Of a DNA stretch of 50,000 nucleotides, positions 10,620 to 30,130 are shown in pieces. The notes under the pieces were generated by a model. The model was not told the DNA's origin. It ran no database searches and saw only the letters and a program-made list of their open reading frames with translations. The position numbers and the translations under genes are program-made. The stretch lies in NCBI RefSeq assembly GCF_000315625.1, contig NW_005434620.1, positions 316,883-366,882 on the forward strand, read 5' to 3'. The first letter of the stretch is position 1. Every line of letters begins with the position of its first letter. The DNA is from Guillardia theta CCMP2712 (taxonomy: Eukaryota; Cryptophyceae; Pyrenomonadales; Geminigeraceae).

Positions 10620-11751
10620 AAATTATGCGGTCATGCTGACGAAAACATCAGGGGGTTGCTCAACTGTTGACCCGTATTCATCAGAACAGCTACAAGGTTT
10701 TCGACGATGAATCGCTTTCCCGCTCATCAATCTTTGTCGCAGATCCTCTATCTGACTGCTCGACCGATTGGACAGGCTGATGCGACAAAGAGCTATCTTC
10801 AGAGGTAAGAGAGCTGCGCAGGAGATGATTCATACGTGTTGCAAAAGTGCTGAGTCTTTTCTGCTTCACTGCTCAACAGTGTTCACGAGAACGGCGTTCG
10901 GCTCCCGATCGGACCAGTCATCACCTCGCCTGATGGGATGATCAAAGTGACCATCTCGCATGCTACCATCTCCAACCTCCTCACTCCTCCTGTCGACAGG
11001 CTGTTCATCGAGAGGTGATCATGCGGAAACCGGAAGAGTTCAAGGTGTTTCTGCCTCTTGCTCCTCGCCTGCATGTTTGTGACCATCGTACTCATCCCAG
11101 ATCGAATGTCTCAGCACACTGCGCAAACTTTTCCCCTTGGACTCGCTCCCTTTCTATGCAGGTGAAATTCCTCGCAACTCTTTCCTGGTTTGATCCCATC
11201 ATTGAAATGCTCTGCAAGGGTTCGGCAATCGTCCTACGGATGTTGTATCCTACCAGGCTGTCAAGATCCCTGACAGGTAGAGCAGACGTCGCTCGAAATT
11301 TCTCACACTGTCCTGTGCAGTCGTATAATGATCATCAACCCGCAAGGCGAAGTTCACATTCCCATCAATCAGACACGCATCTCCTCATACGATGGTGACA
11401 TTCCTACGTCTTGCTATCTTCAAACTTTCGTTGAATTTCCTGCCAGGTCTGCGTGAGCTATGTGACCTCATGTTCCCTCCTGTGGTCGAGGAAAGAGAGG
11501 TCGTTTCCATTCCCTCCCTTCCCCCCTCCCTCCTTCCCTCTCTCCCCCCTCCCTCGTTCCCTCGATTCGTGCCGTCTTTTTGTCCTTCACTTTGTCCTCG
11601 TCCTCCACCGTCTCCTTCACTTTGTCCTCGTCCTCCACCGTCTCCTCTTCTCCCTCCCCTTTCTCTCTCACGAAGTCGGCAGGTCACCGATGAACAGTTC
11701 AATGCCTACAACTACTGGAAGCTCGAGCCCTTCCCTGCGATCTCCGCATGA
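7908..11751 (+). CDS. LPIN: Lipin, Mg2+-dependent phosphatidate phosphatase
   Basis: Lipins dephosphorylate phosphatidate to diacylglycerol for triacylglycerol and phospholipid synthesis, at ER and nuclear membranes. The whole gene reads in phase over about 20 exons. The N-LIP domain starts at 7908 (MAGVLGLIKGAYSS, LSGAIDILVIEQ) and continues in exon 8056-8490 (SSPWHLRIGKYKLLRNP, VDFVMKLGSGGEAYFV). The middle is acidic, with a basic KEPRRAKKTR patch that could be a nuclear signal or membrane patch. The lipin-conserved ISLCGRIL and YRWQIMAPA regions follow. The C-LIP HAD domain has the catalytic DVDGT motif near 10446-10460 (SKIVISDVDGTITKSDLLG), then GHIAPAFGIQWAQKGVAQLL, YLTARPIGQAD, AVHREVIMRKPEEFK and GFGNRPTDVVSYQ. 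It ends YNYWKLEPFPAISA and stop at 11751. The intron after 8490 has a GC donor (AG|GCAAGT). Another intron carries (TGCC)n. Confidence 0.95.
10586..10620. repeat. (TGCC)n microsatellite inside a lipin intron
   Basis: About eight tandem TGCC units in the intron between the exons for the GHIAPAFG and GVAQLL segments of lipin. The same tetranucleotide occurs at greater length in a channel intron at 22.26-22.42 kb. Confidence 0.9.
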
Positions 11752-11954
11752 GATTTTCACTTGTGTATTTACATCAATGAAAAAAACTCCCAATTCTCTG
11801 AAAGCAATCACAGTGTATTGACATGATATTGCTAAATCAGTCAAGGTTGCTTTACAAGAATCCTGCATTCCTTCTAATGTATAGTTTGTTCAGAAATGAT
11901 CGAATGACAATCAGGGGAGTGACTTATTAGATTACATGGCTATGGCGCTGCAAA

Positions 11955-13071
11955 CTAGGAATCATCTTCATCTGATTCTTCACCTTCTGAGCTCAACGTC
12001 GAACTCTCGTCAGCAGCTACACTTGAAATGTCTTCCCTATTGTCCGACTTTGCCTGTCTCGGTCTGCAAACAACAGCATAAGCACGACCGCACAAAACTC
12101 TTGCATAGATGATCTACTTGTACGGTTGGATAGGTTGGATAGGAATGAAAGAAGCCACCAACTCCTCGATCAGTCCCATCCCGTCCATTCCTGCACAGCT
12201 AGGGTCAAGGATAACAGCTACTTGCCCCCAAAATCCACCGCTCAATTTGTCAGGATGGAGCACTGGCGGCTGCTGGGGTGCGCAGCATTAGTCAGCTCAA
12301 GGAATTGTCATGCAGACGTCAGCAACCGACGAGCTGGTCCAGAAGGGGTTCCAAGAGTCCGAAGGTCTTTCTGCGAGGAGTGATCAGTGCGATCCCTTGA
12401 GCTCTTCCTGCATTGCCAGTGAAGGAGATGGCCCGAGGGACTCGACCCAAAACTTCATGTTCATCTACTCCGTTCTCCATAGCCTTCCTCGCGTGAATCT
12501 GCCAGCACAGGCAGAGGAACGGTTTGTCAATGGTGCGATGTTGCATCATGATACATTGGATCATACCATGGTTGGTTTCCAGTTCTTTCCTTCGAGTTCT
12601 ATGCTTGCAAGCATCGTATCGGGATGGAGCCTGGTGCCTATATGTTTACAGCTTTCAATGTCGGGGGAATTTCTCCATACAGATGAGTCTTCTTGTCCTC
12701 CTTGGCTATTCGTTTCAGAGCTTCCGCCATCTTCAGCTGCTGAGCTCGCTTCGAATCAGGATCGAGTTTGCCTGCTAAGACATGATGGATCGTGCAGGCT
12801 GTTAGGTTGCATGTGTTACCAGCGCCATCACTCCTCGAGCTCGATGACCGCATTCTGCTCGCAGATCGTTCGGAGGATCAGAAACCTAGTCTGTCTGTGC
12901 TCGTTCTTGTTCCTTGTCTCTAGATCGTCTTCAAGTTGCCTTGCTCCAGCTCGTTTCTCCACGCTAACCAGCGATTTGACTTTCCGTTACATATCCGTTT
13001 CAGAAGACCTACGTCGACTTTTCTCCACCCCCTGATGAAGCCGAGAATGTACGGGTGATCGAATCCAACAT
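11955..13071 (-). CDS. Uncharacterised protein with acidic C-terminal tail, about 7 exons
   Basis: Start at 13071 (MLDSITRTFSASSGGG). Exons join in phase: basic, helical AGARQLEDDLETRNK; then SKRAQQLKMAEALKR and KKTHLYGEIPPTLKA; then GVDEHEVLGRVPRAISFTGN; then HPDKLSGGFWGQVAVILDPS followed by GMDGMGLIEELVASFIPI; and a last exon ending SSEGEESDEDDS with stop at 11955. Splice sites are normal GT-AG with short introns. The central part looks like a small folded domain, and the tail is typical of nuclear or casein-kinase-2-targeted proteins, but I do not recognise a family. The gene is head to head with the methyltransferase gene at 13149, its 5' end separated from it by only 77 bp. Confidence 0.75.
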
Positions 13072-13148
13072 TATTTCCGTTACTCTAGCAGCCCTTTTCA
13101 TGTAACTGACAATTAAGTCCATTGTTATATATTTAGTTTGTTAATATC
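13072..13148. promoter_or_regulatory. 77-bp intergenic space between divergent start codons
   Basis: The space between the minus-strand start at 13071 and the plus-strand start at 13149 is AT-rich relative to its flanks and contains TTATATATTTAG close to the plus-strand start, a possible TATA-like element. Two transcription starts would have to fit here or overlap. Confidence 0.45.
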
Positions 13149-13886
13149 ATGGCGACGCAGGATGTAGGAATGGGGGTCAGGATCAAGACAGGGAGGAGCG
13201 TCCACTTCGATCCTGAGAACGTCCAGTTGTTCATCAATGCGCTCTTGAACCTTCAGAAGTCCAGGCAGGGCGCTCGCGTGCTCGACTTGGGCTGCGGCAC
13301 TGGGCTGTGGGGTCTGCTGGCCTCCAAGATCTTGAACCCCTCCATCCTTGTAATGGTTGACAACGATCCCTGCTCTGTCGAACTCGCCAGGAATAATGCT
13401 GCAAGCAATGAAATCGTTTGTGAGACTTATTGCGGAGACTTGTACCAGGCCATCCCTGCTGATATCCCTCCGTTCGATGTCGTTCTTTGCAATCCGCCAC
13501 AAACAGGTGGGCCGCTGCGTCTCAAGGAGGAGAGGCCAGATAAATACGGTGGGGAGGATGGGGCAGATTTCTTTGACTTGCTTGCGAGAGACTCGGGGGG
13601 TTGGATCGCCGATGGAGGCTGTATCATCTTCTCGCAGCACGGACTAGCGCACCCAAAGAGGGTACTCGATAGTTTCCATTCACGGGGCTACTCCCTCAGA
13701 ATCATCGCAGAGCAAGAGAGGGTGTTTGAAAGAGACGCCGTCAATGCGGCGTGTGAAGGACTTTGGGAGTATCAGCTGAAAGCTGAGAAAGAGGGGCGGG
13801 CGGAGCTGGAGCTGAGCGGGGAACGGTGCTTCACTTCATGGCAGAGGGTTTACTTGGCAAGCAGGGATGGGTTTGCAAGCAATTGA
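13149..13886 (+). CDS. Class I SAM-dependent methyltransferase (HemK/MTS-like), single exon
   Basis: A complete 245-residue frame without introns. Motif I is VLDLGCGTGLWGLLA (residues about 43-57). The acidic motif II loop is MVDNDPCSVELARNNA. Motif IV is VVLCNPPQTG, the NPP signature of N- and Q-methyltransferases with Gln instead of the usual Tyr or Phe. IADGGCIIFSQHG resembles motif VI. The length and fold fit small MTS-type methylases that act on amino groups in protein, RNA or small molecules; the substrate cannot be told. It is the only clearly intronless enzyme gene in a very intron-rich window, which may mean retroposition or later acquisition. Confidence 0.85.
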   Translation: MATQDVGMGVRIKTGRSVHFDPENVQLFINALLNLQKSRQGARVLDLGCGTGLWGLLASKILNPSILVMVDNDPCSVELARNNAASNEIVCETYCGDLYQAIPADIPPFDVVLCNPPQTGGPLRLKEERPDKYGGEDGADFFDLLARDSGGWIADGGCIIFSQHGLAHPKRVLDSFHSRGYSLRIIAEQERVFERDAVNAACEGLWEYQLKAEKEGRAELELSGERCFTSWQRVYLASRDGFASN

Positions 13887-14680
13887 TGATGTTTTCCTCA
13901 TTCATTGTTTGGTTTCATTTTTTTCAGTCTCAAAGTATGTCTAAAAAGCATATGCAGACATGCTGTACTTCTCCATCACGATGTACCTGGCATCTCTGCT
14001 ATGTACCTGTGCAGAAGTAGCAGTAGTGATTGCAATTGTATGTATGTAAAGAGATCAGTTGATTGTCTTGAATCATCGATTGAAACATGTCCGTTGATCA
14101 ATACTTCTCAGAGTCCGCATGGTTGTACAAGGTTTACATGCGATGGGACCCTTTCGGGCGTTCAAGGATGGTGGATTTTCACAGCGTCTCTCCACGTGAC
14201 TTGCTGGAAGAAAACCTCTCTCCACACCATCTCTTCCCCTCCCTGTTCGATCCTGCCCTCCTGCCTGCTGCCCTCCTGCCCTCCTGCCCTCCTGCCCTCC
14301 TGCCCTCCTGACCTCCTGCCCTCCTGACCTCTTGCCCCCCTTCTTGTTTCCTCTACCCTTCCTCCTCTCAGCAGAAAATCTCAAAATCTCGCAATCGCTT
14401 TTGTGCTTTTTATTATTATTTATTGACTCTGAAAAAGGAAAGGCAAACCGGAGCAAACAAGCTTTTGTAAAAACAAAACGGCGGTCAATATGAAAGGCCG
14501 GTCAATCAAACCAGCCATCGATGGCGAACAGGACGGGCGGGAAACAATCGCTCCTGCTCCTGCAAGGCTGATAGCGCCTCTCCCTCTGCTCCCACAGAGA
14601 CAGCTAACGACCTCCTCTCGTACTCCATGACACGCTGAGCACGGGGCTCGGGGCTGCGACACAGGACGGGCGGCACAAGG
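13887..14680. other. Intergenic region with an 8-bp tandem repeat
   Basis: No exon was supported here. It contains a CTCCTGCC octamer array at about 14255-14340, with a few TGACC variants, followed by an AT-rich stretch (TTTTTATTATTATTTATTG) near 14405. The last 250 bp should contain the promoter of the channel gene. Confidence 0.6.
14255..14340. repeat. CTCCTGCC octamer tandem array
   Basis: About ten copies of CTCCTGCC or CTCCTGAC in direct tandem, upstream of the ion-channel gene. Confidence 0.9.
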
Positions 14681-24538
<9,858 letters not shown>

Positions 24539-24611
24539 AGAGATCAGATGTCTGACGTTTCGAGCAATGTATGTACATAAAGTCCAGGATCGTACAATGT
24601 GAAGTTAAACT

Positions 24612-27242
24612 CTACAATTCCTTCTCCTCGAAGAGTATGATTTCCGAATCGCTCAACGAGAACAGGAAAGATCCGACGTTCTGCAAGGACAATCAGGCAT
24701 AATCCTTGAGCGATTCGCAAGCAACCTTTACATCCAGCACTGGAGATGAGTGTGGCTGAAGTCAACAAGTCAGATGATCGATCCTTTCAGACATCCAAAA
24801 TTACAGGAAGCTTGTCCTTCACGCTTCCTTCTTTCGTCTCCCAGATCCACAAAGACTATTGCATGTCATATGTTGCTATTGGTTGACAACCGCTCGACTG
24901 ACCTTGGACGTCTCATCTCCTGACGCAACACTGAAACCATCACTTCCTGCGAGCATCACGCATGTCAACAAAGAAGCTCGCAACGAGGTGGTGAAGAAAA
25001 GTTTGATCCTTGCCATCAGAACTTGTCTTGATGAAAGACGATCTTGACAGGAACTGAGAGCCTGCAAACATGCATTGACGTCTCAACCACCACAAGAAAT
25101 TCTTCATACCTGCATGCCCTACCAGACGGAGAGTCTCTTCAGGCTGGATCCCTCCCGATTCCTCCTACGGCGCCGACATCATGTCGACATCGCACGTGGA
25201 CAAAGGAAGCTGTTACATTCAGACGAAACGTGACGTGGCATGGTTTTGAGCCAGCAGACTCTGAGTTACGGAAGGAGGCGAGACACATTTTCAAACTGCA
25301 GACAAGCTCCTGTCAAACAACAAGACGTGCTGGGACCTTCTGTCCACTGACTTCACCTGGCGTCGCACGACACCGACGTGCATTGAGTGGCTTCCAGTTG
25401 AATCGCTGAACAACTGACTTGCGACTGAGTATCGGAGAGATCCTCCGACATGAATGTCCAACAACAACACCCTCCAGTTGTTCCCCCGATCAAGCTTGTC
25501 CTGATGACCGAGGTGAATTTGAGAATTTCTCAACAACAAAGTCCTTCACCCCATCATGCACAGACTGTGAGTGGGTTGCGGGTAAATTCCTGCGATGATT
25601 CTGCAAGGTTTTGATGTGATCCTCGTATCAAACAGGTAAACACGATTCTGAAAATTCTTTCAGACTTGTCCCACATCCTTTCTCATAATTTTACCTGCGC
25701 TCCTCCACAAAAGAATAAATTGCGATTCTTTTGCCATCATGTCAGCGCTTAGTAGTGTGCAAATTTAAGTAGGCCGATCACCTTTGGGTGCCAACAACAA
25801 CTCCATAACGCATCTGATACAGCATAAGAGTGCACGAGCGTGTTGTTCTCGATGTTGGTTATGCGAACAGTCTTTCATGCAAGAAAAAAAAGGTGAGCCG
25901 ATTGCAAGGAGGAGAGGCAGACTGACCTTGTCAACGCTGCATGTGAGGACTTGCGTTCCCATGTGTGGCTCTACCTGTACAGGTTGTTCACACTTTAGCA
26001 AACTCTTCTCATACCAAGACAAACTTTGCAATCACGGATGTGCTTTGTGTGTAGCTTGCCCATAAACTGATGAAATCAATCAGGGTCTGCGGAAGTTCGA
26101 AACACGACGGATCCTCATCGAAGACTACCCACAAAAAGTAAAATTCAGCATGTGACTCATACCTGATGGGATTTGGAAACAATGTTGATCTTGCAAAGAC
26201 TGTATTCCTCGTTGCCCATGAACGCTTGAGGCAGAGAACAAGAAACCAAGATGCAAGACTGGGCCTGCGAGTACATGCTCAAGGTGACATTCTTTTGTTT
26301 TCAAAAGAGATCTCGATCTCCGTGGGTTGTCAACATGTCAAACATCATATACCTCAGAGAAATCCATCACCCTTGCCCCCCCGAAGATTCCTCGTACAGT
26401 CCATACTCTGCGCCAATGGCCGATCTCAATTTGCAAGTCGGTGGTTGGCTTTGGGTCTGGCATCAACTTCAGCAGCCAGGAGAAATCAATCCATCCAACC
26501 AACCGTGGAGCCTTCGCTTCAGTCTGGAGATCTCTTGCAGCAACTCGTCTCTGGCATGCCCCCATGTCAAGACTAACAACATCTAGTCAACAATCTTCAC
26601 ACCTCGACACCGCGAGCTTCATCAACTCGTCTTGCAGTCTTTTTTGCCTGTCAGGTTGCTTTCACACTCTAAAATTGAACTATCACGAATTGCCTCTCTT
26701 GAGCTTGAACCCTGAGCTTCCTCTCCTGGCTCAACTCCTGCAGTGCCCTGAAGAACGAATCATCCACATGGTTCTACTTCGATCTCTTCCCGTCCTCACC
26801 TATCTTTTTCTGCCGTGTCCACTGCAACCAAGTTGCAAGCATATACAGTCCTGATGTCTCGACGCTTTGCTGCATGGTTACAAGTGGGACAATGCTTCCT
26901 CTCCGACAGCCATTTCTGGATACAGCTCGCTCCGAACAGATGGCCGCATCCCAAGCACACAACTCGATGTTCTCCCGTGTTTGTCCACTGCTCGAAACAA
27001 ATCATGCAGGTGTCGTTCCCTTCAGACTCCTCTCCCTCCTCCCTCTTTCGTTTCAGGTTGCTGTACGTTGAAGTCTCTGGAGCACTCGACGATGCTGAGG
27101 TCTGTTGCTGCTTAGCAGCTTGGTCGGCTGGATCGTCGATGATGGAAACATCATCAATCGGTTCAGTTGGAACATGGGATGGAATGTCAAAGATTTGAGC
27201 TTCCAGCTCGTTTCGAAGCGTTAAATCAACAACGGTTTCCAT
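24612..27242 (-). CDS. RFWD3: RFWD3-type E3 ubiquitin ligase (RING, coiled coil, WD40)
   Basis: RFWD3 ubiquitinates RPA and RAD51 at stalled forks and crosslinks. Start at 27242 (METVVDLTLRNELEAQ). An acidic N-terminal region leads to a RING finger with all zinc ligands: CMICFEQW, CLGCGHLFGASC and CPTC. TVYACNLVAVDTAEKDR after it closely matches RFWD3. A coiled coil follows (ALQELSQERKLRVQAQE, DELLQEISRLKRRLH). WD-repeat exons continue: VWTVRGIFGGARVMDFSE, HTKHIRDC, QVLTCSVDK, ITNIENNTLVHSYAVSDALW then SCCWHPK (compare VWSCCW of RFWD3), NRVYLFDTR, and the terminal FSVASGDETSKSLWIWE, then VILD, then FLFSLSDSEIILFEEKEL with stop at 24612. About 15 exons. Joins are weak near 25200-25050, and one coiled-coil join is ambiguous. 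It converges on the 3' end of the channel gene, with 73 bp between stops. Confidence 0.88.
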
Positions 27243-28198
27243 GGCTGCTCAAGTATCAATCGTCATCGATTACATTGAGATGTCGGGATGTGATCGCAAA
27301 GGCTGCCATCAGCCGTAACTCCGACAGCATCTGAAAACAATCGGTAGAAAGTCAGCCTGAAGCTTGATCCATGCTGAATGGAGCACAAGTTACAAGGCAT
27401 CAGACTGGGCAACTGTACAAGAGTTGAGAGCAATCAGAGGCTACAAGAAATGAAATGATGTCATTTTGCGTATCATCGACAATATGAGTCAAAGGATGGA
27501 ATATGAAGACAGAAGAAAGTAACTATGTGATGAGTAGAAGAGGCCAATAGAACGACTTCGTGCAGAGAAAGCAAAAGGAACAAGATGACGGTTGTGATGT
27601 GGTGAAGGAGGATGGCAGCAGCAGCAGCAGCAAGAAGAAAGCTGGTAGCAGCAGCGGGAGGACTAGCTGGAGGGGGTGGAGCACAGGAGGAGGAGGAGGA
27701 ATTCGAGTTGCGAGTGGCGCCATGGCGGGTCATGGAGCCCGAATCTTTGAAAACAATACAGGTAGGGGTGGGGTACGTGCAGAAAATACAAGCAGGGGTA
27801 CTTTATTCGTATAGTAGAGATGAGTGAACTGTGAAAAGATGGGGTGGGGTAGGGTTTCTAGGCAGGGTAGGGTGTAGAGGCTACAAGATAACCAGCTAGC
27901 TAAAATGGTGGGAAGACGAAGTATGCGAGAAGAAGAGCATGTTGAAAGTCCCTCTCCTTCGATCTTGTTCCCTTCCTTGTGCAGATTCCATCTTCTTTCT
28001 CCCTACAACGATCTTCTCCTGCAGGTACATAGACAAAAGTCAAACAAACACCAGGAGGAAACAACATCGCCTACCAACTGCACAAGAGCCCGCTCTATCG
28101 CCATGAGAAGTGGTGATTCTAGCGCAAGTTCCAGCGATCTTGCAATGGCGGGAACCTTCAGGTTTGCGTCATCAGAGGATTTGTTGCAAGATAAAGGT
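27243..28198. other. Intergenic region, no supported gene
   Basis: It lies between the RFWD3 start and the Hint-gene stop, both on the minus strand. It contains a CAG-rich stretch at 27610-27660, purine-rich sequence, and GGGTAGGGT-like repeats near 27760-27880. The frames across 27560-27830 are repetitive and lack splice support. Confidence 0.5.
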
Positions 28199-29802
28199 CT
28201 ATCTTGATACCTGCAGACTTCCCGGGAGGAGGGAGTGAAGAAAAAGGAAAGGTAGGGTCTCCAGTTCGCCCAAGGCCGTGCTATACACAGTGGCAGCTGC
28301 TCCAACCTCTCCTCCTCTTGCCCCGACTTCGACTCTTCCTCCTTCGACCAGGACGTATCTTGCCCGTCCTCGAGAGGTTCTCACGCCTGTTACGGGGACA
28401 GGCTGGCGACAGGAATCACGCACAAGAACTATCCTCGCAAAGAGTCACCTGGTATCGACCACCTGCCTCCAAGACGAAGATCGAGTCTCCCACGGAGATG
28501 TCAGAGGCTCTGGCGGTCTTGTGGGATTCGATCCCTTCATACCCGCCGGGGCCCTCCCGATGAACCTGCAACGTTGTCGGTCAGATGGGTGGTTACTTTT
28601 CACCAGGAGATCTGACCGGGACGAAATGGTTGTTTGAGATCGTCAAGCTTCCTCCTCGCCATTGCAGCTCAACAAGCGGCATGGCTTCCTTGTGCGCCAT
28701 GACGTAATATACAGGCCGCCATGCCACTTTTCCAGATGCATCTGGCGCTCTGACCAGGTCACCAACGTTGAGATCCTTGATGGCAACTTGCTCCTCCCTC
28801 AGTCCTCCATGCTCTTCACTTCGTCGGACCGCGACTGCATCGTCCGCCAAACAACCACCTCCATTGTCATCCACTTCTTGGGCATTGAGCAGCTCAGTCC
28901 GTGCCATTCGACAGATTCCACACATCCTCTGCACTTCAGGCTCCTTGTAATAGTCGCCAGTCGGGGAGGAACAAACCTGAGGTAGGTGTGGTGTGAGATA
29001 AAAGTCAGAAGAAAACAAAGTGCATCCTGACCGATGTTGCTCCTTCACTTGCGTACATCCTTGGCCCACACTTGTCGTAGAAATCACAAGTCTCCGTTAA
29101 TCCCTTGATCATCTGGTAGCAATGAGCAAGGTTCCCAGGGTTGTCATTCTCGAATTTCCTGCACGAGTTGCTTATCAGCGCTTGTTCACACAACACAACA
29201 AGATCTTCAGCAGAACCTTCCAAACTTTTCATTGCAAGGCCAGATCTCAACATCATCAGGACCACAAAGTGTATCGTCGGAAGGACCTGTAACCACCTGT
29301 ACCACACAGAAAGGTTGTTCAGTGTCATCGAAAAGTGAGGATCAGTCGATACCCCTCCTGATGATGGCGTCGAGAACGTAGTAGATGCATGCATGTATCC
29401 ACATCCATCCCACTGGGGAAAGATCGCGTTTGCTTGCTCCACAAGGCTAGGGCCATGTTACTTCCATCAGGGACTGCTGTTCAGCTCACCTAGAAATCGC
29501 ACAGTTTCTTGCGGCGCCCTTCCCAGAGCTCTCTAGCGATTGCTGTATCACTTTAGAATACTCGAAGTTGCGTCGTTTCATCCCAGTCTCTGCCTTCTTG
29601 ACAACATCGGCTGGTAAGTAGAAGTATTGCACGTCACCCTGCGAGAAAACCTATCAGACGTCATTCGTCTGCGTCTAACGACGACTACCTCGGAATCCAG
29701 GACGGAATGTTGTGCATAAAAATTTCCATTGTGCAACACAATCGCAACCAGGAAGATCGAAAAGCCCGACAGAAGGGAGAAGGCGATCGCAGATGTCCTC
29801 AT
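28199..29802 (-). CDS. Secreted Hint (Hog) domain protein without a Hedgehog signalling domain
   Basis: Start at 29802 with a strong signal peptide or anchor (AIAFSLLSGFSIFLVAIVLH). The N-terminal region is novel: YFYLPADVVKKAETG, then VGWMWIHACIYYVLDAII, then an exon with EDLVVLCEQALISNSCRKF and a Cys-containing stretch (ETCDFYDKCG, RMCGICRMA). The C-terminal half is a Hint module. It begins GGG|CLADDAVAV, with the nucleophilic Cys after Gly as in Hedgehog proteins. IKDLNVGDLVRAP, then LTISNNHFVPV (the T/S-x-x-H block), ASDISVGDSIFVLE and the end VYSTALGELETLPFLFLHS complete it; the stop is at 28199. In this family the module self-cleaves at the Cys and releases the N-terminal part, often with a lipid adduct. 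One join, near 29350, is uncertain in phase. Confidence 0.85.
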
Positions 29803-30130
29803 TCTGATTGCCAGGAGGATCGAAGGGAGCGGGGAGAGGAGATGGACTGAGGTGGAAGAAAGATGGAGAATGGAGGGAAAGTCAGGGAGAGGACGGAAAG
29901 AGGAGGGAGGAGGGAGGAGGGAGGAGGGAGGAGGGAGGAGGGAGGAGGGAGGAGGGAGGAGGGAGGAGGGAGGGTTGCAGGTCTTAAGCGCACTGCTCCT
30001 GCACTATCTCCATTGCCATACTCGAAGGGTCGAACAATAACGGTTCGTAACCATCAGTCACCATTTCAACGTCAGAGTGTAACCGTCATATTTGCGGTTA
30101 CAATCCGTTGAAAAATTTCAGAGTCCGGCC
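29803..30130. promoter_or_regulatory. Divergent promoter region between Hint and LRR genes, with a GGAGGGA array
   Basis: 328 bp between opposite start codons. About 80 bp of it (29894-29972) is a perfect GGAGGGA heptamer array. Purine tracts like this can form triplex DNA. The regulatory role is inferred from position. Confidence 0.5.
29894..29972. repeat. GGAGGGA heptamer tandem array
   Basis: About eleven uninterrupted copies of a 7-bp purine unit. Because 7 is coprime with 3, it produces artefactual open frames on both strands. Confidence 0.95.

Noticed and set aside
25044-25409. 121-codon plus-strand frame
   Set aside because: It overlaps RFWD3 exons on the other strand, which fit the protein family and splice signals much better.
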